The translations under genes and the position numbers were made by a program. DNA of 64,000 nt, taken from assembly GCF_947499845.1 (NCBI RefSeq), contig NZ_CANMPM010000010.1:93693-157692 (forward strand), read 5' to 3'. The stretch's first letter is position 1. Each line of letters begins with the position of its first letter. Shown in pieces: positions 8,137 through 16,292 of the stretch. The notes under the pieces are model-generated. The model saw only the letters and a program-made list of their open reading frames with translations. It was not told where the DNA came from and ran no database searches. Source of the DNA: an uncultured Pseudokineococcus sp. (GTDB lineage: Bacteria; Actinomycetota; Actinomycetes; Actinomycetales; Quadrisphaeraceae).

Positions 8137-11100
8137 GTGCACGACGACCGCGACCTCCTCCGCGCCCGGCTGGCGCGCACCCTCGAGCACCGCCTGCGTC
8201 CCGCCGTGCACCGCACGGTGGCGCCCCTGCACGTCGAGGCCTGGCACGTGGCCGACGAGGAGGGGCGCCCTGGCCGGGGGGAGCCCGTGGCCCCCGCCGC
8301 CGCCCTGCCCGGCCCGGCGCGCGCCGTCGACGCCCTCTACGAGCCGATGGCCGTGGGCGACGCGTGGGGCCCGGCGTGGGGCACCACCTGGCTCCACCTC
8401 ACCGGTGACGTGCCCCCCGAGGCGGCCGGGCGCCGGGTCGAGCTCGTCGTCGACCTCGGCTGGCGGGGCGCGACGCCGGGCTTCCAGGCCGAGGGCCTCG
8501 CCTACCGCCCCGACGGGACGCCCGTGAAGGGCCTCAACCCCCGCAACGGCTGGGTGCCCGTGGCCGACCCCGCCGCGGGCGGCGAGCGCGTCGACCTCTT
8601 CGTCGAGGCCGCGGCCAACCCCCTCGTGCTGCCCGACGAGGGCGACCGCTTCGGCCCGACCGCGCTGGGCGACCGGTCCACCGCGCCCTTCGCCCCGCTG
8701 TACCGGCTCGACCGCGCCGACGTCGCCGTCCTCGAGACCGACGTCCACGAGCTCGTCGCGGACCTCGAGGTCCTGGGCGGCCTCCTCGCCGAGCTGGCCG
8801 ACGGCGACCCGCGCGGCTGGCAGGTGGCGCGCGCGCTGGAGCGCGCCCTCGACGCCCTCGACCTGCAGGACGTCGCCGGCTCGGCCGCCGCGGCCCGCGC
8901 GGAGCTGACGCAGGTGCTCGTTGCGCCGGCGACGGCCAGCGCGCACCGCGTCACCGCCGTCGGGCACGCGCACATCGACTCGGCGTGGCTCTGGCCGCTG
9001 CGGGAGACGGTGCGCAAGGTCGCGCGGACGGCGTCGAACGTCGTCGACCTCATGGACGCGCCCGAGGGACGCGACCTCGTCCACGCCATGAGCTCCGCGC
9101 AGCAGTACGCGTGGCTCGAGGAGCACCGCCCCGAGGTCTTCGCCCGCGTCGCGGAGAAGGTGCGCGACGGGCGCTTCGTGCCGGTCGGCGGCATGTGGGT
9201 CGAGTCCGACACGAACATGCCGGGCTCGGAGGCCATGGCGCGCCAGCTCGTCCACGGCAAGCGGTACTTCCTCGAGCGCTTCGGCGTCGACTCGCAGGAG
9301 GTCTGGCTGCCGGACTCCTTCGGCTACTCGGCGGCGCTGCCCCAGCTCGTGCGCCTCTCGGGCTCCCGGTGGTTCCTCACGCAGAAGATCAGCTGGAACA
9401 CGACGGACGTCTTCCCGCACCACACCTTCTGGTGGGAGGGCCTCGACGGCACCCGCGTCCTCACCCACTTCCCGCCCGTCGACACGTACAACGCCGAGCT
9501 GACGGGCGCGGAGCTCGCCCACGCCCAGCGCAACCACCGCGACACGGCCTGGTCGAACCGGTCCCTCGTGCCGTTCGGGTACGGCGACGGCGGCGGCGGC
9601 CCCACCCGCGAGATGCTCCAGCGAGCGCGGCGCACCGCCGACCTCGAGGGCTCGCCCCGCGTCGCCGTCGAGGCGCCGTCGGCCTTCTTCGCCGCGGTCG
9701 AGGACGAGGACGCCGACGGACCCGTGTGGGTGGGCGAGCTGTACCTCGAGATGCACCGGGGCACCTACACCTCGCAGGCGGCCACCAAGCGGGGCAACCG
9801 CCGCAGCGAGCACCTCCTGCGGGAGGCCGAGCTGTGGTCGACGGCGGCCGCGCTCGCCGACGAGACCTTCGCCTACCCCCACGACGACCTCGACCGGCTG
9901 TGGAGGACGGTGCTCCTGCACCAGTTTCACGACATCCTCCCCGGCTCGTCCATCGCCTGGGTGCACCGCGAGGCGCGCGCGACCTACGCCCGCGTCGCCG
10001 AGGAGCTCGAGGGCCTCGTCGCGTCCGCCCTGGACGCGCTCCCGGGTGACGGGAGCGACGGCGACGTCGTCCTCAACGCCGCCCCGCACGCCCGTCGCGG
10101 CGTCCCCGCGCTGGGCGCCGGCGTCCCCGACGACGGCGCGGCGCCCGCGCGGGCCGAGCGGGACGGCGACGGGTGGGTGCTCGACAACGGCCTGGTCCGC
10201 GCCGTCGTGGACGCCCGCGGGCTGCTCACCTCCGTGCGCGACCTCGCTGCCGACCGCGAGGTCCTCGCCCCGGGGGGCGCGGGCGCGCTGCTCCAGCTGC
10301 ACCCCGACGCCCCGAACGCCTGGGACTCCTGGGACCTCGACGCCTCCTACCGCCACCGCGTGAGCGACCTCGTCGGCGCCGACGCCGTCGAGCTGCTGCC
10401 GGACGCCGGCGACGGCGCCGCCGGCGTGCGGGTGCGCCGCTCCTTCGGCGCCTCGACCGCGGTGCAGGACCTCGTGCTCGTCCCCGGCGCGGCCCGCGTC
10501 GACGTCCGCTGCGAGGTGGGGTGGGCCGAGCGCGAGAAGGTCCTCAAGCTCGCCTTCCCGCTCGACGTGCACACCGACTCGGCCGCCTTCGAGACGCAGT
10601 TCGGCCACCTGCGGCGCGCCACCCACGTCAACACGACGTGGGACGCCGCCCGCTTCGAGGTCTGCGCCCACCGGTTCGTCCACGTCGGCGAGCCGGGCTA
10701 CGGCGTCGCCGTCGTCAACGACGCCACCTACGGGCACGACGTCACCCGGCACCCCCGCGAGGGCGGCGGCACGACGTCGACCGTCCGCCTGTCGCTCCTG
10801 CGCGCGCCGCGCTTCCCGGACCCCGACACCGACCAGGGGACCCACGTGCTGCGCGCGTCCCTCGTCGTCGGCGCCGGGACGGCCGACGCCGTCCGGGAGG
10901 GCTACGCCCTCAACCTGCCGGAGCGGCGCGTCGCCGGGGGCTGCGCCGTCGCCCCGGTCGTCCGCCTGGAGGACGAGAGCGCCCCGGGCGCCGTCGTCGT
11001 CGAGGCGGTCAAGCTCGCCGACGACCGGTCCGGTGACGTCGTCGTCCGGCTCTACGAGGCGCTCGGCGGCCGCGCCCGCGCCCGCCTCCTCCCGTCCTTC

Positions 11101-11262
11101 CCCGTCGCGGGCGTCGACGAGGTCGACCTGCTCGAGCGCCCCGCGCCCGACGACGTCCGCGGCGCGCTGGCGAGCGGCGACCCCGACGAGGGGGGCGGCG
11201 CGGCGCTGCGGCTGCGGCCGTTCCAGGTGGTGACCCTGCGCCTGACCCGCCGCACGACCTGA
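8137..11262 (+). CDS. GH38 alpha-mannosidase
   Basis: 1041 aa, usual for bacterial GH38. GTG 8137 has GGAG five bases upstream. The catalytic domain opens with GHAHIDSAWLWPLRET: His277 and Asp281 are metal-binding candidates. WLPDSFGYSAALPQ carries the nucleophile Asp393. The middle helical bundle (QAATKRGNRRSEHLLREAE, then a 'LLHQFHDILPGSSI' segment) and the C-terminal beta domains follow. No signal peptide is visible, so it should work inside the cell on imported alpha-mannosides, perhaps from N-glycans or yeast mannan. An aldo/keto reductase follows 80 bases downstream on the same strand and may be co-transcribed. Confidence 0.93.
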   Translation: MHDDRDLLRARLARTLEHRLRPAVHRTVAPLHVEAWHVADEEGRPGRGEPVAPAAALPGPARAVDALYEPMAVGDAWGPAWGTTWLHLTGDVPPEAAGRRVELVVDLGWRGATPGFQAEGLAYRPDGTPVKGLNPRNGWVPVADPAAGGERVDLFVEAAANPLVLPDEGDRFGPTALGDRSTAPFAPLYRLDRADVAVLETDVHELVADLEVLGGLLAELADGDPRGWQVARALERALDALDLQDVAGSAAAARAELTQVLVAPATASAHRVTAVGHAHIDSAWLWPLRETVRKVARTASNVVDLMDAPEGRDLVHAMSSAQQYAWLEEHRPEVFARVAEKVRDGRFVPVGGMWVESDTNMPGSEAMARQLVHGKRYFLERFGVDSQEVWLPDSFGYSAALPQLVRLSGSRWFLTQKISWNTTDVFPHHTFWWEGLDGTRVLTHFPPVDTYNAELTGAELAHAQRNHRDTAWSNRSLVPFGYGDGGGGPTREMLQRARRTADLEGSPRVAVEAPSAFFAAVEDEDADGPVWVGELYLEMHRGTYTSQAATKRGNRRSEHLLREAELWSTAAALADETFAYPHDDLDRLWRTVLLHQFHDILPGSSIAWVHREARATYARVAEELEGLVASALDALPGDGSDGDVVLNAAPHARRGVPALGAGVPDDGAAPARAERDGDGWVLDNGLVRAVVDARGLLTSVRDLAADREVLAPGGAGALLQLHPDAPNAWDSWDLDASYRHRVSDLVGADAVELLPDAGDGAAGVRVRRSFGASTAVQDLVLVPGAARVDVRCEVGWAEREKVLKLAFPLDVHTDSAAFETQFGHLRRATHVNTTWDAARFEVCAHRFVHVGEPGYGVAVVNDATYGHDVTRHPREGGGTTSTVRLSLLRAPRFPDPDTDQGTHVLRASLVVGAGTADAVREGYALNLPERRVAGGCAVAPVVRLEDESAPGAVVVEAVKLADDRSGDVVVRLYEALGGRARARLLPSFPVAGVDEVDLLERPAPDDVRGALASGDPDEGGGAALRLRPFQVVTLRLTRRTT

Positions 11263-11291
11263 CCCGCCGCACGAATTGACCCGCCGCACGA
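11243..11291. repeat. Three 17-bp tandem repeats spanning the mannosidase stop codon
   Basis: TGACCCGCCGCACGA recurs at 11243, 11260 and 11277. The first copy codes for the protein's last residues, the second supplies the TGA stop and the third lies in the spacer. It looks like slippage or tandem duplication at the gene's 3' end. Confidence 0.7.
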
Positions 11292-11342
11292 CCCGCCCAG
11301 CCCGACCACCCGACCGACCGACCCGACGGATGCGGAGCCCCT

Positions 11343-12308
11343 GTGCCGACCACCACCACCGACCCCCTCGCGACCCGCCCGCTGGGCCGCACGGGCCTGA
11401 CCACCACCGCCCTGGCCCTCGGGACGAGCTCGCTCGGCGGGACGACGATCCCGCCCGCGCACGACGTCCCGGAGGAGGAGGCGCTCGCGACGGTCGAGGA
11501 GGTGCTCCGCCGCGGCATCACCCACCTCGACACCTCGAACCAGTACGGCGACGGCGAGAGCGAGCGGCGCCTCAGCCTCGGGCTGCGGCGCGCGGGCGGT
11601 CTGCCCGACGGCGTCCTGCTCGCGACGAAGGTCGACCCGCTGCCCGGCGGCGACGACTTCTCCGGCGCCCGGGTGCGCCGCTCGGTGCAGGAGAGCCTCG
11701 AGCGCCTCGGGCAGGAGCGCTTCGACCTCGTGCACCTCCACGACCCCGAGCGGATCTCCTTCGAGGACGCCACGGCCCCCGGCGGCCCCGTCGAGGCGCT
11801 CGTCGCCCTGCGCGAGGAGGGGCTCGTCGGCCACCTCGGCGTCGCCGGCGGGCCCGTGGACCTGCTGCGCCGCTACGTCGCCACGGGCGTCTTCGAGGTC
11901 GTCCTCACCCACAACCGGCTCACCCTCGTCGACTCCTCCGCGGAGCCGCTCGTCGCGGACGCCGCGGCCGCGGGCGTCGCCGTCGTCAACGCGGCGCCGT
12001 ACGGCGGCGGGATGCTCGTGCGCGGCCCTGACGAGGTCCCCACCTACTGCTACCGGCCCGCGGGTGAGGACGTCCTCGCCCGCGTGCGCGAGATGCAGCG
12101 GGTCTGCGAGGAGGCCGGCGTCCCCCTCGCCGCCGCCGCCCTCCAGTTCTCGCTGCGCGACGAGCGCGTCGCCTCGACCGTCGTGGGCATGTCCGCGCCC
12201 GGACGCGTGGCGCGCACGCTCGAGCTGGCGCGCCACCCGGTCGACGACGCGACGTGGGCGCGCCTGCAGGAGCTCGCCGCACCGGGTCGCGCCGGCGTCG
12301 GGCTCTGA
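11343..12308 (+). CDS. Aldo/keto reductase (sugar dehydrogenase-like)
   Basis: 321 aa from GTG 11343, with GCGGAG upstream. The AKR barrel residues are all in place: Asp in HLDTSNQYGDGESE, Tyr in the same segment, Lys in LLATKVD and His in FDLVHLHDPE; the C-terminal STVVGMSAPGRV region binds NADP(H). The sequence resembles the D-threo-aldose/L-fucose 1-dehydrogenase branch of AKRs, which oxidise free aldoses. Placed after the GH38 gene, it could handle a released sugar, but the substrate is not readable from sequence. Confidence 0.85.
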   Translation: MPTTTTDPLATRPLGRTGLTTTALALGTSSLGGTTIPPAHDVPEEEALATVEEVLRRGITHLDTSNQYGDGESERRLSLGLRRAGGLPDGVLLATKVDPLPGGDDFSGARVRRSVQESLERLGQERFDLVHLHDPERISFEDATAPGGPVEALVALREEGLVGHLGVAGGPVDLLRRYVATGVFEVVLTHNRLTLVDSSAEPLVADAAAAGVAVVNAAPYGGGMLVRGPDEVPTYCYRPAGEDVLARVREMQRVCEEAGVPLAAAALQFSLRDERVASTVVGMSAPGRVARTLELARHPVDDATWARLQELAAPGRAGVGL

Positions 12309-12342
12309 GCCGGGGCGGCCGCGTCGACCGCTCGATCACCGC

Positions 12343-12382
12343 CTCTGCCGCCGTCTGGGACGAGCCCTAGACGGCGGCAGAG
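12343..12382. terminator. 14-bp-stem hairpin between convergent units
   Basis: CTCTGCCGCCGTCT (12343-12356) is exactly complementary to 12369-12382 around a 12-base loop. It lies between the aldo/keto reductase (+) and the tctA remnant (-) and has no U-tract. Confidence 0.7.
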
Positions 12383-12410
12383 ACCGGTCGAGACCCCCGG
12401 TGGCCGAGCC

Positions 12411-13691
12411 TCAGACGTCCGCGCTGCGGCGCCGCCGCACCTGCGCGACGAGCGCGACGACGAGGAGCGCGTAGATGACGACGGTGATGGGCGTGGAGAC
12501 GAGCACCGTCGGGTCGCCCTGGCTGATCGTCAGGCTCCGGCGGAGGTTCAGCTCCGCGAGGGGGCCGAGGATGACGGCGATGAGCACCGGGGCCAGCGGG
12601 ACGTCGTGGCGGCGCATGACGAAGCCGAGCAGCCCCAGCAGGAGCAGCAGCACGAGGTCGACGACGGAGCCCGCCGAGGCGTAGATGCCCAGCCCCGCGA
12701 AGACGGCGATGCCGGCGTAGAGGTACTGCCGGGGGATGCGCAGGAGCTGCGCCCACACCGGGGCGAAGGGCAGGTTGAGCACGAGCAGCACGACGAGCCC
12801 GATGAAGAGGCTCGCGATGAGCGCCCAGACGAGGTCGCCCGAGCGGGCGAAGAGCAGCGGCCCGGTCTGGAAGCCGAACTGCTGGAAGGCGCCGAGGAGC
12901 ACGGCGGCCGTGGCGGACGTCGGCAGGCCGAGCGCCAGCAGCGCGCCCATGGCCGTGCCGGCGGTGGCGTTGCCGGCGGCCTCCGGGCCGGCGACGCCGC
13001 GGATGGCGCCGCGGCCGAACATCGGGCGCCGGCGCCGGGCGTCGAGCCGCCGCTCGGTGCCGTAGGCGAGGAAGGTCGGCACCTCGGACCCGCCGACGGG
13101 GATGACGCCGAAGGGGACGCCGAAGGCCGTGCCGCGCAGCCACGCCGGCAGCGCCTCCCGGAACTCCGCCCGCGAGAGGAAGGGGCGGCCCCTCACCGTG
13201 ACGAGCCGGTCGCCGCTCTGCCAGCGCGAGCGGGACGCGACCTGGAGCACCTCGCCGAGCGCCAGCAGGCCGACGGTGATGACGACGATCCCGATGCCGT
13301 CGAGGAGCTGCGGCACCCCGAGCGTGAAGCGCACCGTCCCCGTCAGGGTGTCGATGCCCATGACGCCGACCGTGAACCCGATGACGAGCGCCGCCAGCCC
13401 CTTGAGCGCCGAGTCGGCGACGACGAAGGCCGTGGCGACGAAGGCGAAGACGGTGAGGGCGAAGAACTCCTCCGGACCGAACGCCGAGGCCAGGTCCGCG
13501 AAGGCCGGCGCCCCGAAGGCGACGACCGTCGTCGCGATGAGGCCGCCGGTGAAGGCGCCGATGGCCGACGTCGCGAGCGCCTGCGCGGCGCGCCCGTCGA
13601 GGGCCATCCGGTGGCCCTCGAACGTCGCGGCGATGGCCGAGGAGTTGCCCGGCGGCCCCCGAGGAGCAGCCCGTACGTCGGCGGGAGGCAC
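12411..13691 (-). pseudogene. TctA-family tripartite tricarboxylate transporter permease, 5'-truncated
   Basis: The open frame (426 aa) matches TctA only from about PGNSSAIAATFEGHRMALDG (near 13655) to the end: GSEVPTFLAYGTERRL, VAGPEAAGNATAG, LGLPTSATAAVLLGA, LNLPFAPVWAQLLRIP and LNLRRSLTISQGD are all family features. Roughly the first 85-90 residues of a ~500-aa TctA, holding the first helices and the LPGLGP-type motif, are gone. The 35 bases upstream belong to another gene read in another frame. No TctB or TctC gene is present. It may still be expressed but is unlikely to transport. Confidence 0.75.
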
Positions 13692-13969
13692 AGCGCCAGG
13701 GAGGCCAGGGCGTTGACGAGGACGGCCGCCGGCAGCACGCGCCGGACCGGGACGACGTCGAGCAGGGGGCCGAGCAGGAGGCTCCCGACTGCGGCGGCGA
13801 GGGCGTGCGCACCGACCGTCAGGCCGACCTGCGAGCCGGTGAGCCCCACCTCCTCGCCGAGGCCCACCGAGACGGGGATGTAGGCGAGGCCGCTCAGCGG
13901 CCCGTAGAGGACGAGCACGCCCGCGGTGGTCGCGGCAGGGAGGGTCCGTCTCGTCCGGGTCCGTCCCAC
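13651..13969 (-). pseudogene. MFS transporter 5' fragment abutting tctA
   Basis: From GTG 13969 (GGGAGAGG upstream) about 104 codons read as the start of a major facilitator: a first helix, then EEVGLTGSQVGLTVGAHALA, the loop 2-3 motif as GPLLDVVPVRRV, and LPPTYGLLLGGR. At about 13655 the MFS match stops and TctA begins two bases out of frame. Both families can have a 'PTYGLLL' segment at this point, so a short homology may have guided the deletion. An assembly error is also possible. Confidence 0.6.
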
Positions 13970-14052
13970 CGGGGCAGCCTCTCCCGCCCCGACGTGGGGC
14001 GCCACACCCCGTCGTCGTCCGCGGTGCGGGCGCCGGACCGGGACGCGCCGGG

Positions 14053-14451
14053 TCAGGCCCGGCGTCGCCCGGCGACGAGCGCGGCGACGAGGAGCCACGC
14101 CGTCGTGGCGACGACGGTGAGCGAGAGCGGCACGTGCACCGAGAGCGGGGCGTGGTCGCCGCTCCACGCCTGGAGGAACGTGATGGCGAAGGTCACGACG
14201 GCGAGGACGCCGAGGCGCAGCGACGCGCCGGTGCGCCACCACCACAGCGCCGCCAGCGCCGCCAGGCCGGAGGTGACGTGGAGGACGATCGCGCCGCCGC
14301 CGTGCAGCCCGAGCCAGGAGGGGTCCTGGACGAGGCTGCCCGCGGTGACGAACTGCCAGACGACGGCGAGCACGCTGAGGGCGGCGGTGACCTGCAGGGC
14401 GCGAAGGGCGCCGTGCGAGCCGGACGTGGTGGTGCGGGCGGTCGTCGCCAT
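14053..14451 (-). CDS. Small four-helix membrane protein of unknown function
   Basis: 132 aa from ATG 14451, with GAGAGG upstream. Four hydrophobic helices are visible (about residues 15-35, 45-68, 75-95 and 103-127), with short loops containing HGGGAIVLH and LQAWSGDHAPLSVHVPLS. The histidines in the second and fourth helices could bind haem or metal, but I do not recognise the family. It lies 137 bases downstream of, and in the same direction as, the acetamidase gene. Confidence 0.7.
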   Translation of the reverse strand: MATTARTTTSGSHGALRALQVTAALSVLAVVWQFVTAGSLVQDPSWLGLHGGGAIVLHVTSGLAALAALWWWRTGASLRLGVLAVVTFAITFLQAWSGDHAPLSVHVPLSLTVVATTAWLLVAALVAGRRRA

Positions 14452-14588
14452 GGGGGTGCCTCTCGGGCGGGGGGCCGCTCCGCAGCGGCCCGTCGTGCCC
14501 ACACCAGCACCCCCGGCGCCGCTCCGCCATCCCGGCGACCCGTCCGGGGGAGGGCGTCCGACGGCGGGCCGGGGGCGCTCGTGGTGCG

Positions 14589-15947
14589 TCAGCGGCCGAA
14601 GTCGGCCTTGCGGATGAGGGCGTGGACGCCCGTCGTGCGGTCGACGACCTGCGAGACGGCGAAGTCCGTGGCCGCCGAGAGGTAGGTGTAGGCCACGGGG
14701 CCCGGCATCCCCAGCTCCTCGGTGAGGAAGGCCAGGGCGTGGCGCACGGCCTGGCGCATGGCGACGTCGAGGTCCGTGACGTTGCCGCCGCCCTCGGGGC
14801 CGTCCTGGTCGGACAGGCCGATGGGGATCCAGTGCTCGGGCGTCTCCGCGAAGGGCTGCTCCGCGGTGATGAGGGGGGCGCCGTCGCCCGGGCGGACGAC
14901 GGACAGGCGGAGCCGGGCGCGCAGCGAGCCCTCCATCGCCGTGAGCGCCACCTCGCCGTCGCCCTGCGCCATGTGCGGGTCGCCGACGAAGAAGAGGGCG
15001 CCCGGCACGCGCACCGGCAGGTAGAGGGTGGCGCCGACGCCGACGTCCGCGACGTCGATGTTGCCGCCGGCGTCCGTGGGCGGCACGGAGTCGACGACGG
15101 CCGTCGTGTCGCGGGCCACGCCCATCATCCCGAGGAAGGGCCGCAGCGGGAAGCGCGCCGGCACGGGGCCGGGCATGGCGCCGACCAGGCGGCCCTGCCG
15201 GCTCTGCACCTCGGTGAAGACGCTGACGTTGCCGCCCTGGTTGAACCACTCGGCGAGCGACGGGTCGCCGCGCCAGGCCTCCGGGTACTCCCCGGGCAGG
15301 GCGCCCTTGCCGTGGCGGTTGGAGATGACGCCGTAGGGCACGCGCGGGGTGAGCTCGAGGACGTCGATCTTGAGGACGTCGCCGGGCCGGGCGCCCCGCA
15401 CGTGCACCGGGCCGGTGACGACGTGCGGCCCCGGGCCGTCGTGCGGGGTCCGCGCCGCCACCCCGATCGCGTCCTGGAGCACGGCGTCCGGACTCACCCC
15501 GAAGCCCGTGAAGTAGCCGAGGGGGTCCTTGCCCTGGTCCTCGAGGACGCCCTCGTGGGACACGGTGTCCATGGTCAGGACCGTCCCCGACGTCACCCGC
15601 GCCACCGGGTCGGTGCTCCGCGTGGGCAGCCGCCCCCACAGCGCGGTGGCCGGGTCGCAGGGCACGTAGGTCTCCCGCGCCGGCGGCCGCCGCAGCGGCT
15701 GCAGCACCTGGACCGGTCCGCCCGCGGCGCCGGGCGGGCCGGCGAGCGCCGGGGCGGCCGTCCCGCCGACCACCGCGGCGGCGGCCGCGCCCATGCCCGC
15801 CGCGGCGCGGACGAAGCCCCGCCGACCCGGGCCGCGCGCGAGCACCTCCGCCGCCTGCTCCGGCGTCGGCCCGCTCGCCGGTCCGCCGGTCGGCCCGTCG
15901 GTCAGCCGGACGGCCCCGTCGAGCCGCTGGGTCGTGAGCTCGTCCAC
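14589..15947 (-). CDS. Acetamidase/formamidase family protein, Tat-exported
   Basis: 452 aa from GTG 15947, preceded by GAGGAGGAC. FmdA/AmdA family features: GPVHVRGARPGDVLKIDVLE, a long middle region with FLGMMGVAR and GGNIDVADVGVGATLYLPV, GALFFVGDPHMAQGDGEVALTAMEG, and the C-terminal DLDVAMRQAV. These enzymes hydrolyse short amides to ammonia plus acid with bound zinc. Unusually for the family, a Tat signal precedes it: Arg42-Arg43 in GRRGFVRAAAGM, then an Ala/Gly core ending near residue 70. The enzyme should therefore fold in the cytoplasm and act outside the membrane. Substrate is unknown. Confidence 0.85.
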   Translation of the reverse strand: MDELTTQRLDGAVRLTDGPTGGPASGPTPEQAAEVLARGPGRRGFVRAAAGMGAAAAAVVGGTAAPALAGPPGAAGGPVQVLQPLRRPPARETYVPCDPATALWGRLPTRSTDPVARVTSGTVLTMDTVSHEGVLEDQGKDPLGYFTGFGVSPDAVLQDAIGVAARTPHDGPGPHVVTGPVHVRGARPGDVLKIDVLELTPRVPYGVISNRHGKGALPGEYPEAWRGDPSLAEWFNQGGNVSVFTEVQSRQGRLVGAMPGPVPARFPLRPFLGMMGVARDTTAVVDSVPPTDAGGNIDVADVGVGATLYLPVRVPGALFFVGDPHMAQGDGEVALTAMEGSLRARLRLSVVRPGDGAPLITAEQPFAETPEHWIPIGLSDQDGPEGGGNVTDLDVAMRQAVRHALAFLTEELGMPGPVAYTYLSAATDFAVSQVVDRTTGVHALIRKADFGR

Positions 15948-16058
15948 GTCGTCCTCCTCGTCCGCCGGCCCCGGGCGGGACGGCGGGTGCACGCTCCTGC
16001 GCCCGTGTTGCCCCGACGTGTCCCCGCGTTGCCGGCACGTGACGACGCCGGCCCCCCG

Positions 16059-16205
16059 GGGCGAGTCGTCGCCGGTTCGCCGTCCGCACGGCCCCCGGGG
16101 GCGAGTCGTCGCCGGTTCGCCCTCCGAGCGGCCCACCGGAGGGCGAGTCGCCGCCGGTTCGCCCTCCGAGCGGCCCACCGGAGGGCGAGTCGTCGCCGCT
16201 CCGCC
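16059..16205. repeat. 42-bp tandem repeat array with internal hairpins
   Basis: GGGCGAGTCGTCGCC-type units start at 16059, 16099, 16141 and 16183 (spacings 40, 42, 42). The middle units contain CGCCCTCCG and its complement CGGAGGGCG about 10 bases apart, so each can fold. The array lies between the 5' ends of the acetamidase (-) and dihydroxyacetone kinase (+) genes; the gap 15948-16292 holds nothing else I can identify. Confidence 0.8.
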
Positions 16206-16292
16206 CCGAGGGGCGGGTTGCCCCCGGTCAGTCGCGGCGCGGAGGATCGGCCCCGCTGCGCGGTGCCGACGCCGCGCAGCGGAGGAGGAGCC

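Noticed and set aside
12411..13691. Intact TctA gene starting at GTG 13691
   Set aside because: The first ~12 codons come from MFS sequence read in another frame and the family's N-terminal helices are missing.
16059..16205. CRISPR-like array
   Set aside because: The whole unit repeats, including the would-be spacer, and no cas genes are present: it is a simple tandem repeat.
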